DNA of 64,000 nt from assembly GCA_902589505.1 (NCBI GenBank), contig CACITE010000003.1:1-64000 (forward strand). Direction: 5' to 3'. Source of the stretch: an uncultured Pelagibacteraceae bacterium. GTDB lineage: Bacteria > Pseudomonadota > Alphaproteobacteria > Pelagibacterales > Pelagibacteraceae. Positions 1 to 10,361 of the stretch are shown here, piece after piece. The notes beneath the pieces were generated by a model, which did no database searches, had not been told where the DNA came from, and saw only the letters and a program-made list of their open reading frames with translations. The position numbers and the translations under genes were made by a program. Position 1 is the first letter of the stretch. Every line of letters begins with the position of its first letter.

Positions 1-2
1 AT

Positions 3-2087
3 GGAGCAGGGGGTATAGCTGTAGGTATGGCAACAAGTATTCCCCCTCATAATTTAGGAGAAATTATAGATGGAACTATTGATTTTATAAACAACAGAGA
101 TATTACAATTTCACAGTTAATGAAAAAAATCCCCGGCCCGGATTTTCCAACAGGAGGCATAATTATTGGAAAAGATAATTTAAAACAAGGATATAACAAA
201 GGGCGTGGGTCAATTAAAATAAGAGGTGATATTGATGTTGAGCAATTAAAAAATGGTAAAGAACGTTTAATTATTAAATCAATACCATATCAAATAAATA
301 AATCTGTCTTAAATGAAAGAGTAGCTGAACTTGCAAGAGATAAAAAAATTGAAGGTATAAGTGATATAAGAGATGAATCTAACAGCAAAGGGATAAGAGT
401 AGTAATAGATTTAAGAAGAAATGTTGAACCTGAAACTGTTAAAAGACAACTATATAAATTAACCTCAATAGAGAGTTCTTTTGGTTTTAATACTCTGGCC
501 ATAGTAAATGGCAAACCTAAAATATTAAATTTAAAAGAATTTATTTCTGAATTTGTTAATTTTAGAGAAAAAACTTTAACCAAAAAAATTAAATTTGATT
601 TAGAAAAAGCACTTGATAAAGCACATATACTTTTAGGTATTTCTGTATCTGTAGAAAATATTGATAGTGTTATAAAAATTATAAAAAATTCCGAAACAGT
701 TGAGGTTGCGAAAAAAACTTTACTAAATAAAAAATGGAAAATTAATAAAACAAAAAAACTATTGAATCTGATTAAGTCAGAAAAAAATAAAACTAATTAT
801 CAGCTTTCAGAAAAACAAGTCTTGGCAATACTTGATTTAAGATTGCAAAAATTAACAGCATTTGGAATTAATGAAATTGAAACTGAAATTAAAAAACTTG
901 CTGATCAAATTTCCTATTATGAGAAAATTTTAAAATCTAAAAAAGAATTGTTTAAAATAATAATTAATGAATTAAATAAAATTAAAGAAAAATTTTCTGA
1001 AAAAAGACGTACTAAGATTATAGATGCTGTTTTGAACTATAATGTTGAAGAGACAATACAAAAAGAAGCTGTGGTTATTACGATTACTCAAAAAGGTTAT
1101 ATTAAAAGAGGATCCTTATCATCTGTTAAGACTCAAAAAAGAGGAGGAAAAGGCAAAGCTGGTATCAAAACACGAGATGAAGATTATGTTGTTCAAAATC
1201 TTACAACAAGCTCACACTCTCCAATTTTATTTTTTTCTACACAAGGTTTAGTTTATAAATTAAAAGCTTGGAAAATACCTCAAGGTACTGCAAGCTCAAA
1301 AGGTAAAACTTTGTTTAATCTGCTTCCTTTAAAAGATCATCATTCAATAAGTTCAATTATGCCTTTACCTGAAAATGAAACCGAATGGAAAAAGCTTTTT
1401 GTTGTTTTTGCTACAAGCAAAGGTAAGGTAAGAAAAAATAGTCTTGAAGATTTCTTGAATATTCAATCAACAGGTAAAATAGCCATGAAGCTCGATGATG
1501 ATGATAAAATAATTGGAGTTAAAATTTGTAAAGAGAATCAAGATATTATTTTAAGTACTCGTTTAGGTAAATGTATAAGATTCATGTCAAAAAAACTAAG
1601 AATATTTAAAGGAAGATCTTCAAAAGGTATAAAAGGAATAGAATTAGGAAATGACGATAAGGTTATATCTCTATCTGTTCTTGATTCTGTTGATATAAAT
1701 CCAAAAATTGCAAAAAAAATTCTTAAAAACGGTCATGGTGACAAAGATAAGAAATCTGAAATAATTGCAAAACAAAAATATATACTTTCAATTACCGTGA
1801 ATGGTTTTGGTAAAAGAACTTCTTTTTATGATTACAGAGTAACAAATAGAGGAGGTAAGGGAATTATAGGAATAGACACAACATCAAGAAATGGGACTGT
1901 CGCAGCATCATTTCCCGTTAACGAAGGAGACCAAGTAATACTATCTACAGACAAAGGTAAAATGATTAGATGTGAAGTTAAAGGCATAAGAATTACGCGC
2001 AGAGATGCTCAAGGAGTGAAAATATTTAATCTCTCAGGAGACGAAAAGGTAGTATCAGCTGTTAAAATAGAAGAAAACTTTATTTAA
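3..2087 (+). CDS. gyrA: DNA gyrase subunit A, C-terminal part (5' end outside window)
   Basis: Frame is open from base 3 (GAGGIAVGMATSIPPHNLGE...); GyrA beta-pinwheel repeats such as RGGKGKAGIKTRDED and NRGGKGIIGIDTTSRNG. Confidence 0.97.
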   Translation, partial: GAGGIAVGMATSIPPHNLGEIIDGTIDFINNRDITISQLMKKIPGPDFPTGGIIIGKDNLKQGYNKGRGSIKIRGDIDVEQLKNGKERLIIKSIPYQINKSVLNERVAELARDKKIEGISDIRDESNSKGIRVVIDLRRNVEPETVKRQLYKLTSIESSFGFNTLAIVNGKPKILNLKEFISEFVNFREKTLTKKIKFDLEKALDKAHILLGISVSVENIDSVIKIIKNSETVEVAKKTLLNKKWKINKTKKLLNLIKSEKNKTNYQLSEKQVLAILDLRLQKLTAFGINEIETEIKKLADQISYYEKILKSKKELFKIIINELNKIKEKFSEKRRTKIIDAVLNYNVEETIQKEAVVITITQKGYIKRGSLSSVKTQKRGGKGKAGIKTRDEDYVVQNLTTSSHSPILFFSTQGLVYKLKAWKIPQGTASSKGKTLFNLLPLKDHHSISSIMPLPENETEWKKLFVVFATSKGKVRKNSLEDFLNIQSTGKIAMKLDDDDKIIGVKICKENQDIILSTRLGKCIRFMSKKLRIFKGRSSKGIKGIELGNDDKVISLSVLDSVDINPKIAKKILKNGHGDKDKKSEIIAKQKYILSITVNGFGKRTSFYDYRVTNRGGKGIIGIDTTSRNGTVAASFPVNEGDQVILSTDKGKMIRCEVKGIRITRRDAQGVKIFNLSGDEKVVSAVKIEENFI

Positions 2088-2094
2088 AATTTTT

Positions 2095-2589
2095 ATGGAG
2101 AAAATTGGAATTTACCCAGGAACTTTTGATCCGATTACTTATGGGCACATTGATGTTGTTAAGAGATCCTTTAAAATAGTAAATAAACTAATTATCGGTG
2201 TTGCAAATGACCATTCGAAAGAATGCTTGTTTTCAGATGAAGAAAGAGTTTCAATAATTAAAAATGCATTATTTAAAGATTTAAAATTTAAATCTAAAGA
2301 TATTAAAGTACTTTCATTTAACACTCTAACCACAACTTTTTGTTCAAAACACAAAGCAACAATAATATTTAGAGGTCTAAGAGCCGTGTCAGATTTTGAG
2401 TATGAGTTTCAACTTGCGGGAATGAATAGAAAATTAAATAGTAAAATAGAGACAGTTTTTTTAATGTCAGACCCTGATAATCAAGTTATTTCATCAAAAT
2501 TCGTAAAAGAAATAGCCAAATTAAATGGAAAAATTAATAATTTTGTTACTAAAACCACTGAAACAGCTGTAAAAAAGAAATATGATTAA
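2095..2589 (+). CDS. coaD: Pantetheine-phosphate adenylyltransferase
   Basis: GIYPGTFDPITYGHIDVVKRS and FRGLRAVSDFEYEFQLAGMNR motifs. Confidence 0.96.
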   Translation: MEKIGIYPGTFDPITYGHIDVVKRSFKIVNKLIIGVANDHSKECLFSDEERVSIIKNALFKDLKFKSKDIKVLSFNTLTTTFCSKHKATIIFRGLRAVSDFEYEFQLAGMNRKLNSKIETVFLMSDPDNQVISSKFVKEIAKLNGKINNFVTKTTETAVKKKYD

Positions 2590-3136
2590 AAAAATACTTA
2601 TTATTTTTTTTTTTACATTAATTATTAACCATTCTAAAGCAGAGGAAAATATTATGATTTTAAAATTAAAAGACGGAGATGTTTTAATTGAATTGTTTAG
2701 TGATGTTGCGCCTAATCATGTAAAAAGATTCAAAAAGTTATCTGAAGAAAAAAAATATGATGGAGTAGTTTTTCATAGAGTTATAGATGGTTTCATGGCC
2801 CAAACTGGTGACGTAGAATTTGGAAACAGTAATTCACCCAATTTTAATCTTGGACGCGCTGGTACTGGAGGATCTGAATATCCTGACTTAAAAGAAGAAT
2901 TTAGCAATTTGCCCCATGAAAGAGGAACTTTATCAATGGCTCGTTCTGCTGATCCAAATAGTGCTAACAGCCAATTTTTTATTTGTTTTAAAGCATCTCC
3001 ATTTTTAGATCGACAATACACAGTCTTTGGTAAAGTTATTAAAGGAATGGAATTTGTTGATTTAATTAAAAGAGGTGAGGGCTCAAACGGGGAAGTTAAA
3101 AACCCAGATAAAATCATAACTTTATCTATAAAATAA
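2582..3136 (+). CDS. Peptidyl-prolyl cis-trans isomerase (cyclophilin type), probably exported
   Basis: FHRVIDGFMAQTGD, LSMARSADPNSANSQFFI; N-terminal signal peptide. Confidence 0.95.
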   Translation: MIKKILIIFFFTLIINHSKAEENIMILKLKDGDVLIELFSDVAPNHVKRFKKLSEEKKYDGVVFHRVIDGFMAQTGDVEFGNSNSPNFNLGRAGTGGSEYPDLKEEFSNLPHERGTLSMARSADPNSANSQFFICFKASPFLDRQYTVFGKVIKGMEFVDLIKRGEGSNGEVKNPDKIITLSIK

Positions 3137-3149
3137 TATAATTTTTTTT

Positions 3150-4262
3150 ATGTTTGCAGAAAAATTTTCGTTCAATCTTTTGAATGAAAATAATTTATCA
3201 CGGTCAGGTCTTATACATACACCAAGAGGCGATATTGAAACTCCAGCTTTTATGCCAGTCGGCACTCAAGCAACAGTTAAATCAATATTTATTGATGATG
3301 TTATTTCTACGGGAGCACAAATAATTTTGTGCAATACATACCACTTGATGATTAGGCCCGGGAATATAAGAATAAAAAACGCTGGTGGATTACACAAATA
3401 TATGAATTGTGATTTACCAATTTTAACAGATTCTGGTGGTTTTCAAATTATGTCTCTGTCAAAATTAGTGCAAATTGATAAAGACAAAGGTGCTATTTTT
3501 AATTCTCACTTAGATGGAAAAAGATTTGTTTTATCACCTGAAGACAGTATAAATATTCAAAAGGATTTAGATTCAGATATTTTAATGGTTTTAGACGAAT
3601 GTCCAAAATTATCTAACGATAAAAAAAAAATTAGTGAGTCTTTAAAACTCTCTCTAAATTGGGCCGAAAGATCTAAAAACGCATTTGGAGACAATCCAAA
3701 TAAAGCTTTATTTGGAATCATTCAAGGAGGTATATATAAGGATCTAAGACTTGAAAGTTTAGAAGGTTTAATAAATATGAATTTTGATGGCTATGCAATC
3801 GGCGGTCTAGCAGTTGGAGAAACGCAAAATCAGATGTTTCAAGTTCTGGGTGATGTTGTTTCATCAATGCCAAAAAATAAACCAAGATATCTTATGGGAG
3901 TAGGGACACCATCCGACATACTAGGTGCCGTCAAAAGAGGTATAGACATGTTTGACTGTGTTTTGCCTACTAGATCTGGAAGAACTGGCCTGGCTTTTAC
4001 TTGGGAGGGTAGATTAAATTTAAGAAATGCTAAATATCAAAATGATGATTCTCCAATAAATAATAACCATACTGTTAGAAATCTTAACAAGTATTCAAAA
4101 AGCTACGTTAATCACTTGATAAAAACAAATGAAATTTTAGCATCAATGATTTTAACACTAAATAATATATTTTTTTATCAGGAATTAATGGAAAAAATTA
4201 GAACATCAATTAAAACTAACACTTTCGATAAATTTTATAACGACTATATTAATATAATTTAA
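3150..4262 (+). CDS. tgt: Queuine tRNA-ribosyltransferase
   Basis: TDSGGFQIMSLSKL, FGIIQGGIYKDLR, YLMGVGTPSDILGAVKRGIDMFDCVLPTR. Confidence 0.97.
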   Translation: MFAEKFSFNLLNENNLSRSGLIHTPRGDIETPAFMPVGTQATVKSIFIDDVISTGAQIILCNTYHLMIRPGNIRIKNAGGLHKYMNCDLPILTDSGGFQIMSLSKLVQIDKDKGAIFNSHLDGKRFVLSPEDSINIQKDLDSDILMVLDECPKLSNDKKKISESLKLSLNWAERSKNAFGDNPNKALFGIIQGGIYKDLRLESLEGLINMNFDGYAIGGLAVGETQNQMFQVLGDVVSSMPKNKPRYLMGVGTPSDILGAVKRGIDMFDCVLPTRSGRTGLAFTWEGRLNLRNAKYQNDDSPINNNHTVRNLNKYSKSYVNHLIKTNEILASMILTLNNIFFYQELMEKIRTSIKTNTFDKFYNDYINII

Positions 4263-4277
4263 TATAATATCTTGAAT

Positions 4278-4673
4278 ATGGAACATAAATCTAAAATAAA
4301 AATAAGCTCAAATAGAAACTTTGGTTTAGTTTTTTTTACAGTTTTTATTATAATTGGTCTTTGGCCTTTATTAAATGATCAGTCTATTAGAATATGGTCG
4401 ATTTTTATTTCAATTATTTTTTTAGTTTTAGGCTTACTAAATTCTAACATATTAACACCTGTTAACAAATTATGGTTTAAATTTGGAATAATTTTAGGTG
4501 CTGTTGTAGCTCCTGTGGTTATGGGGTTAGTTTTTTTTATTGTATTAACCCCAATTGGTTTAATTATGAAGTTATTTGGTAAAGATTTTTTAAGTATAAA
4601 ATTTGATAAAAAAAAAAGCTCATACTGGGTAAAGCGTGACAATCCGGTTGGTACTATGAAACGACAATTTTAA
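4278..4673 (+). CDS. SxtJ-like small membrane protein (ORF track start 4272 is TTG; ATG at 4278 more likely)
   Basis: Four hydrophobic segments, IGLIMKLFGKD...YWVKRDNP C-terminus, located before a DUF5989-like ORF and a carbamoyltransferase. Confidence 0.75.
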   Translation: MEHKSKIKISSNRNFGLVFFTVFIIIGLWPLLNDQSIRIWSIFISIIFLVLGLLNSNILTPVNKLWFKFGIILGAVVAPVVMGLVFFIVLTPIGLIMKLFGKDFLSIKFDKKKSSYWVKRDNPVGTMKRQF

Positions 4674-4675
4674 TT

Positions 4676-4825
4676 ATGTCTTTTTTAAAAGAATTTTGGG
4701 AATTTTTAATGACTAGGAAAAAATATTGGCTATTTCCTATTTTGTTGTTTCTTCTTATTTTTGGTTTTTTAATAATTTTAAGCCAAGGCTCAGCAATAGC
4801 ACCATTTATATATACAATTTTTTAA
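4676..4825 (+). CDS. DUF5989-like 49-aa membrane protein
   Basis: Absent from the supplied ORF track; reads MSFLKEFWEFLMTRKKYWLFPILLFLLIFGFLIILSQGSAIAPFIYTIF* between the SxtJ-like and carbamoyltransferase genes. Confidence 0.85.
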   Translation: MSFLKEFWEFLMTRKKYWLFPILLFLLIFGFLIILSQGSAIAPFIYTIF

Positions 4826-4826
4826 A

Positions 4827-6665
4827 GTGACTTCTATTCTAGGTATATCTGCTTTTTATCACGATAGTGCAGCAGCTATTATAATTGATGGTGAAATTAT
4901 TGCAGCAGCTCAAGAGGAAAGATTTACTAGAAAAAAACACGATTCTAGTTACCCATTTAATGCAATTGAATTTGTATTAAAAGAAGCAAATTTAAAATTA
5001 AATAAAATTGATTATATAGCCTTTTATGAAAAACCATTTTTAAAATTTGAAAGATTGTTAGAAACATATCTTGCTTTTGCACCAAGAGGTTTTAAGTCTT
5101 TTTCTATGTCGATGCCGATTTGGCTGAGAGAAAAATTATTTCAAAAAAAAATAATTTTTGATGAATTAAAAAACCACGATAAAGATTTTAATGACATTGA
5201 TAAAATTTATTTTTCTGAACATCATTTTAGCCATGCAGCTAGCGCCTTTTATCCTTCCCCATTTGAAGAGGCTGTAGTTTTAACATTAGATGGTGTGGGC
5301 GAATGGGCAACAACAACTGTAGCAAAAGGAAAGGGTAATAATTTAGAAATACATAAAGAAATACATTTTCCTCACTCAATTGGATTGCTTTATTCAGCTT
5401 TTACTTATTACTTAGGATTTAAAGTTAATAGCAGTGAATATAAAGTTATGGGTCTAGCTCCATACGGTATACCAAAATATAAAAATATCATTTTAAAAAA
5501 TTTAATTGATTTAAAAAGCGATGGAACTTTTAGACTTAACATGAAATATTTTGATTATGCAACGGGTTTAAAAATGGTAAATGATAATTTTTCTAAATTA
5601 TTTGGTCATCCGATAAGAAATCCTGATATTGATTTACTAACACAGTTTCACATGGATGTAGCTTCATCAATTCAATCTGTCACGGAAGATATAGTTCTAA
5701 ATTTATGCAAATCAATTACTAATGAATATAATTGTAGAAACTTATGTATGGCCGGTGGAGTAGCTTTAAATTGTGTTGCCAATGGAAAGATAATAAAAAG
5801 TAATCTTGTTGATAATATTTGGATTCAGCCAGCCGCAGGAGATGCTGGCGGTGCTTTAGGCGCTGCTCTTGCCTTGTGGCATAAAGAATTAGATAAAAAA
5901 CGTATTCCTGCTTCTAGTGATAAAATGAAAGGTTTATATTTAGGACCAGCTTTTAGTGAAAATGAAATTGAAAAAGAATTAACAAAATTAGGTGCTGAAT
6001 TTAAAAAACTTTCAGAAGAAAATTTATTAAAAACAATAGCTCAAGAATTATCCAATGAAAAAATAGTTGGCTGGTTTCAGGGTAAAATGGAATTTGGACC
6101 AAGAGCTCTAGGTGCAAGATCGATTATTGCTGATCCCAGGTCTGACAAAATGCAAAAAAATTTAAATTTAAAAATAAAATTTAGAGAAACTTTTAGACCT
6201 TTTGCACCTTCAGTTATTCGTGAAGATCTATCAGACTGGTTTGAACTAAATTGTGACAGTCCTTATATGTCTTTAGTTAGCGATGTAAATAAATCACTTA
6301 GAAAAGAGATGACCGAGGACGAAAAAAAACTTTTTGGTATAGAAAAACTAAATGTTAAAAGATCAAATATACCTTCAGTAACTCATATTGATTATTCTGC
6401 TCGTATACAGACAGTTCATAAAGAAACCAATCCTAAATATTATAACCTACTTCAAAATTTTAAAAAAATTACAAACTGTCCAATTCTAGTTAATACATCA
6501 TTCAATGTTAGGGGAGAGCCAATAGTTTGTGATATTAAAGATGCGTTTAATTGCTTTATGGGCACTGATCTTGATATCTTGGTGTGTGGAGATTTCATAA
6601 TGTACAAAAATAAACAAAATAAAAAATTAATTACAAATTATAAAAATAAGTTTAAACTTGATTAA
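4827..6665 (+). CDS. Carbamoyltransferase (NodU/TobZ/CmcH family)
   Basis: GTG start; ILGISAFYHDSAAAIIIDGEI, EEFGPRALGARSIIADPR-type motif (MEFGPRALGARSIIADPRS), FNVRGEPIVC. Confidence 0.96.
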   Translation: MTSILGISAFYHDSAAAIIIDGEIIAAAQEERFTRKKHDSSYPFNAIEFVLKEANLKLNKIDYIAFYEKPFLKFERLLETYLAFAPRGFKSFSMSMPIWLREKLFQKKIIFDELKNHDKDFNDIDKIYFSEHHFSHAASAFYPSPFEEAVVLTLDGVGEWATTTVAKGKGNNLEIHKEIHFPHSIGLLYSAFTYYLGFKVNSSEYKVMGLAPYGIPKYKNIILKNLIDLKSDGTFRLNMKYFDYATGLKMVNDNFSKLFGHPIRNPDIDLLTQFHMDVASSIQSVTEDIVLNLCKSITNEYNCRNLCMAGGVALNCVANGKIIKSNLVDNIWIQPAAGDAGGALGAALALWHKELDKKRIPASSDKMKGLYLGPAFSENEIEKELTKLGAEFKKLSEENLLKTIAQELSNEKIVGWFQGKMEFGPRALGARSIIADPRSDKMQKNLNLKIKFRETFRPFAPSVIREDLSDWFELNCDSPYMSLVSDVNKSLRKEMTEDEKKLFGIEKLNVKRSNIPSVTHIDYSARIQTVHKETNPKYYNLLQNFKKITNCPILVNTSFNVRGEPIVCDIKDAFNCFMGTDLDILVCGDFIMYKNKQNKKLITNYKNKFKLD

Positions 6666-6743
6666 TTAACTTATTATAAATAACTATACTAACATATCTG
6701 ACTACTTGCTTTTTTATGTTTAATGTATAATTTGTAATCTCGT

Positions 6744-6819
6744 GGGCCGTTAGCTCAGCTGGTAGAGCACTTCCCTTTTAAGGAAGGTGTCATTGGTTCG
6801 AATCCAATACGGCTCACCA
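6744..6819 (+). tRNA. tRNA-Lys (anticodon TTT), CCA encoded
   Basis: Acceptor GGGCCGT/ACGGCTC, anticodon stem-loop CTTCC-CTTTTAA-GGAAG, T-loop GGTTCGAATCC, ends ACCA. Confidence 0.96.
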
Positions 6820-6824
6820 CAATT

Positions 6825-7064
6825 ATGTCTATCAAACATAGTAAAAAATTTTTAGAAAATTTAATTTTAAAAATAAATCCATCTATCAAAAAAGAATTAA
6901 ATAAAGGAAATATTGATTTAATAGATGACGGAATAATCGATTCTTTTGATATACTTCAAATTATCTCTGAAATTGAAAAAATAACTGGAAAAAAGATTAA
7001 TCCAAAAAATATTAAAAGAGAATCGTTTGCAAATTTGAAAAGTATGATAAAGCTTTTAAAATAA
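6825..7064 (+). CDS. Acyl carrier protein-like (phosphopantetheine attachment) protein
   Basis: 79 aa with DDGIIDSFDILQIISEIEKITGKKI (DSF Ppant motif). Confidence 0.85.
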   Translation: MSIKHSKKFLENLILKINPSIKKELNKGNIDLIDDGIIDSFDILQIISEIEKITGKKINPKNIKRESFANLKSMIKLLK

Positions 7065-7075
7065 TTGAATTAATT

Positions 7076-7879
7076 ATGAAATTTTATAATGAAAAAGATA
7101 TAGAAATTGCACTAAAAAAAGTTGGATTAAAAAAAAATCAAATCATTTACATTAACCCCGAAATATATAAGTTCGGTATTTTAAAGGAAGCCCAAAATAA
7201 AAATGATTACTTTAGAATCTTTTTCAATAAAATTAATAAAATTATAGGTAAAAATGGTACTATAGCTATAAATTCATACACGTTTCAAACACTTAGACAT
7301 AAAAAAAAATTTGTTTATGAAAAAACCATATCTTCAAGCGGCATGTTTTCGGAGTTTGTTAGAAATAAAAAAGGATCATTGAGAAGTCACCACCCAGTTT
7401 TTTCAGTTGTGTCATATGGTAAATTTAAAAATAAAATATGTGGTAATAATTCTTTATCAAATTACGGATTCAATTCACCTTATGACAATTTTCTTAAACT
7501 TAATGGACAAATACTTAATTTAGGTATGAATCCAGCAAAAAACCCTTTTATCCATGTTTCAGAATTTCTTGCTGCAGTTCCATATTGTTATAACAAATTA
7601 ACAAAAGTATCTTATTTTAAGAAAAATAAAAAAATGTTAAAATATTTTTCTAGTTTTGTTAGATATAAAAATCTAAAGATAAAAAGAAATCACAACAAAC
7701 TTTTAAAAAAAATGCTATCTTCTAACTTCATTAAAAAAGCTTCTTTGGGATCTGGATTTATTTATATGTTTGATTCAAAAAAATACGTAGATTTGGTTCT
7801 TAAGTTATTGAGTAAAGATCAATTTTTTCTTTTTAATAAAAAGCTTAATTTTAAAAAAGGCTTTTTACCATATGATTAA
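7076..7879 (+). CDS. AAC(3)-family N-acyltransferase-like protein
   Basis: GTIAINSYTF, RSHHPVFSVVSYG, YDNFLKLNGQILNLGMNP; AAC(3)/YokD-like pattern. Confidence 0.75.
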   Translation: MKFYNEKDIEIALKKVGLKKNQIIYINPEIYKFGILKEAQNKNDYFRIFFNKINKIIGKNGTIAINSYTFQTLRHKKKFVYEKTISSSGMFSEFVRNKKGSLRSHHPVFSVVSYGKFKNKICGNNSLSNYGFNSPYDNFLKLNGQILNLGMNPAKNPFIHVSEFLAAVPYCYNKLTKVSYFKKNKKMLKYFSSFVRYKNLKIKRNHNKLLKKMLSSNFIKKASLGSGFIYMFDSKKYVDLVLKLLSKDQFFLFNKKLNFKKGFLPYD

Positions 7880-7884
7880 TATAT

Positions 7885-9000
7885 TTATATAAATCTATCA
7901 AAATCTTTCCCATTTTTTAAAATAGTTTTTTCACCATTTAAAACGCTTTCTAAATATTTATTTGAATCATCTCTAATACAATGAAACCCACAGTGAATTT
8001 TTGGATTGACTCTTTCTTTTACTTCATGTCTTTTTTTACCAAACCACAAATCTTTAAAACTTTGTTTTGATATATCTCCAACTCTCATATTTAGATTACC
8101 TCTATGATAAGGGCAGACATAAACACCACTTGGACTTATCACCGTTCTTAAATCTTGCACTAGACATCTTTCATATTCTTTGGGCTGTACAGCCGATCCT
8201 TTTAATGCTTCCTCTAAAGTATATGGAGCTATAACTTTAAATTTTTCTGAATTTAATTCGTTAATAGCGTTTAGTTGGCTATTTGTAATATCTGTTACTT
8301 TATTATCTTGATGTTGTAGATAATGCATTAAATCGAATGCTGGTTTTACTTCAAAATAATCACATCCAATTTCTTTTGCCAGTATACCGGCCTTTTGAAT
8401 GTCAGATGCATTTGTGCTTAATAATTTACCGCTCTTATCAAATTTTGACAAAAGTAAAAATGAATAACCTAAAATACCTTTTTTCTTTGAAGCAAAATTT
8501 TTCATATTTGAAATTACTAATTCAAATTGCGATTTTCCACTAGCGTGTGGGCGAAATTCTTGGAAAACTTCACTTGAGCCAGCGTCAACAGAAACTCTAA
8601 GCCATGAAACTTTTTCAGCACAAACATCTAAATGTTTATGCATTAATGTACCGTTTGTTGTAACACCTATATGAATTTCTTTAGCAGACAAAGCAGCAAC
8701 TAATTTTCCAAACTCTTTATGAGCCATAGGTTCGCCTCCGCCAATTAATACAACAGCTTTAACACCAACTTCCTTAAATTCATCGGCCAATTTTAGTAAA
8801 CGTTCTGGAGCTATTCCTCCTTGATTTAAAAGATTTGCACTAATGCAATCGTGGCAAGCCAAATTACAAGCTGTCGTTGGGTCAAGTTCAATTACCCACG
8901 GTCCAATTTTATCTTTTTTTATAAATGTAGATTTAATTCTTTCTTGTATAGAGTTCTGACTTAGTTTGTCTACTAACGATAATGCTCTTTGTCTTGTCAT
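7885..9000 (-). CDS. Radical SAM protein with C-terminal SPASM/twitch-like cysteines
   Basis: CNLACHDC (CX3CX2C), VVLIGGGEPMAHKEF, GVTTNGTL; C-terminal CLVQDLRTVISPSGVYVCPYHRGN and HCGFHC. Confidence 0.93.
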   Translation of the reverse strand: MTRQRALSLVDKLSQNSIQERIKSTFIKKDKIGPWVIELDPTTACNLACHDCISANLLNQGGIAPERLLKLADEFKEVGVKAVVLIGGGEPMAHKEFGKLVAALSAKEIHIGVTTNGTLMHKHLDVCAEKVSWLRVSVDAGSSEVFQEFRPHASGKSQFELVISNMKNFASKKKGILGYSFLLLSKFDKSGKLLSTNASDIQKAGILAKEIGCDYFEVKPAFDLMHYLQHQDNKVTDITNSQLNAINELNSEKFKVIAPYTLEEALKGSAVQPKEYERCLVQDLRTVISPSGVYVCPYHRGNLNMRVGDISKQSFKDLWFGKKRHEVKERVNPKIHCGFHCIRDDSNKYLESVLNGEKTILKNGKDFDRFI

Positions 9001-9048
9001 TTTATAAGTTATAATATTAGTATATTGTTCAACTTTTGAACAGTCAAT

Positions 9049-10350
9049 TTAATTATCATTTTCAATATATACACTTTTTGTTGTTAAATAAAACTGAAAG
9101 CCATCTTTACCCATGTCACGTCCTCCTCCGGTCATTTTATAACCACCAACAGGTAGAGTAGGGCTCCATTTAAGGGTGGAATTAATCCAAATTCTCCCAC
9201 ATTGGGTAAATCTAAGAAGCTTACTAATTTCTTCTTTATTATTAGTAAATACATATGAAGCCAAACCATATCCTGTAGAGTTATTTTTTTTTATACAATC
9301 GTTAATATCAGTAAATTTTTCAAAAGTCACTATTGGAAAAAAAAACTCTTGATTTTTAAAAAGTGATATATTTTTAAATATGAATATCGGTGAAAAACTT
9401 TTATTTACATTTGAATTAAAAATTTTTAAGTAGTTTTTTTTAATATATTTTTTAATATATTTTAAATAATGGTGTGTTTTTTTCTTTTGTTTATTATTTG
9501 CAGGTATCTGAATTTTAATTTTTTTTGATTTAATAAAACTTTCTGTTTGGAAAATTATTTTTTTTATGAATTTATCATAAATACTGTCCTCGACTAATAT
9601 TCTTGAAATTGCAACACAAGCTTGGCCACCATTTTCAAAAATCCCCTTTATTATTTTTGTAACTGCAGTATCAATTTTTGAACTTTTAAATACGACAGCA
9701 GCATTTTTACCACCTAGTTCTAAATTTGTTTTTTTTAATGTGCTAGCACACTGTTTAAGAATTTTTTTTCCAGTTAAACTCGAACCCACAAAACTTATTA
9801 GTGATATATTTGGGTCTCTACACAATTTAGTTCCCATCTCAGCAGATAAATTATGTGTAATATTTATTCTATTAGATAATTTTTGATTAGTGTTTATGAT
9901 TTTTCTTAGAACTTTTGCAAAATTTGGAGTATGTTCACTTGGTTTAATTATTGCCGAACACCCACTTCCCAAACAAAAAGGCAATCTTTCTGAAAGTGTT
10001 AGGAGTGGGTAATTCCAGGGTGTAATGAATCCAACTAATCCAACAGGTACATAATTTATTAATCCAGATTTATTGTTAGAATAAATATATCGTTTTTTTG
10101 TTTTAATTTTATTAACATTGTTAATTGCATAATTCCATACATCGATACTATTTCCAAACTCTTCTTCACAATCTGAAATAGATTTTTTAACATCCTGATT
10201 TATTGAATTAATTATTTTTTTTTTATGTTTAATAATTTCCTTTTTAATTTGAATTAAAATATTTTTCGATTCATTAGTATTTTCAGTTGAAAAATTGTCA
10301 GGATATTTTCTTAAATTTTTTGTGATTTTTTTTAATTGATTTATTGTCAT
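9049..10350 (-). CDS. Aldehyde dehydrogenase family protein
   Basis: GFITPWNYPLLTLSERLPFCLGSGCSAIIKPSEHTP, LELGGKNAAVVF, NGGQACVAISR. Confidence 0.93.
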   Translation of the reverse strand: MTINQLKKITKNLRKYPDNFSTENTNESKNILIQIKKEIIKHKKKIINSINQDVKKSISDCEEEFGNSIDVWNYAINNVNKIKTKKRYIYSNNKSGLINYVPVGLVGFITPWNYPLLTLSERLPFCLGSGCSAIIKPSEHTPNFAKVLRKIINTNQKLSNRINITHNLSAEMGTKLCRDPNISLISFVGSSLTGKKILKQCASTLKKTNLELGGKNAAVVFKSSKIDTAVTKIIKGIFENGGQACVAISRILVEDSIYDKFIKKIIFQTESFIKSKKIKIQIPANNKQKKKTHHYLKYIKKYIKKNYLKIFNSNVNKSFSPIFIFKNISLFKNQEFFFPIVTFEKFTDINDCIKKNNSTGYGLASYVFTNNKEEISKLLRFTQCGRIWINSTLKWSPTLPVGGYKMTGGGRDMGKDGFQFYLTTKSVYIENDN

Positions 10351-10361
10351 AATAAATAATT

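Noticed and set aside
1042-1251. 69-aa ORF (+) in an alternate frame of gyrA
   Set aside because: Lies entirely within the gyrA reading frame.
2773-3117. 114-aa ORF (-) inside the cyclophilin gene
   Set aside because: Antisense shadow of a well-supported CDS with no recognisable domain.
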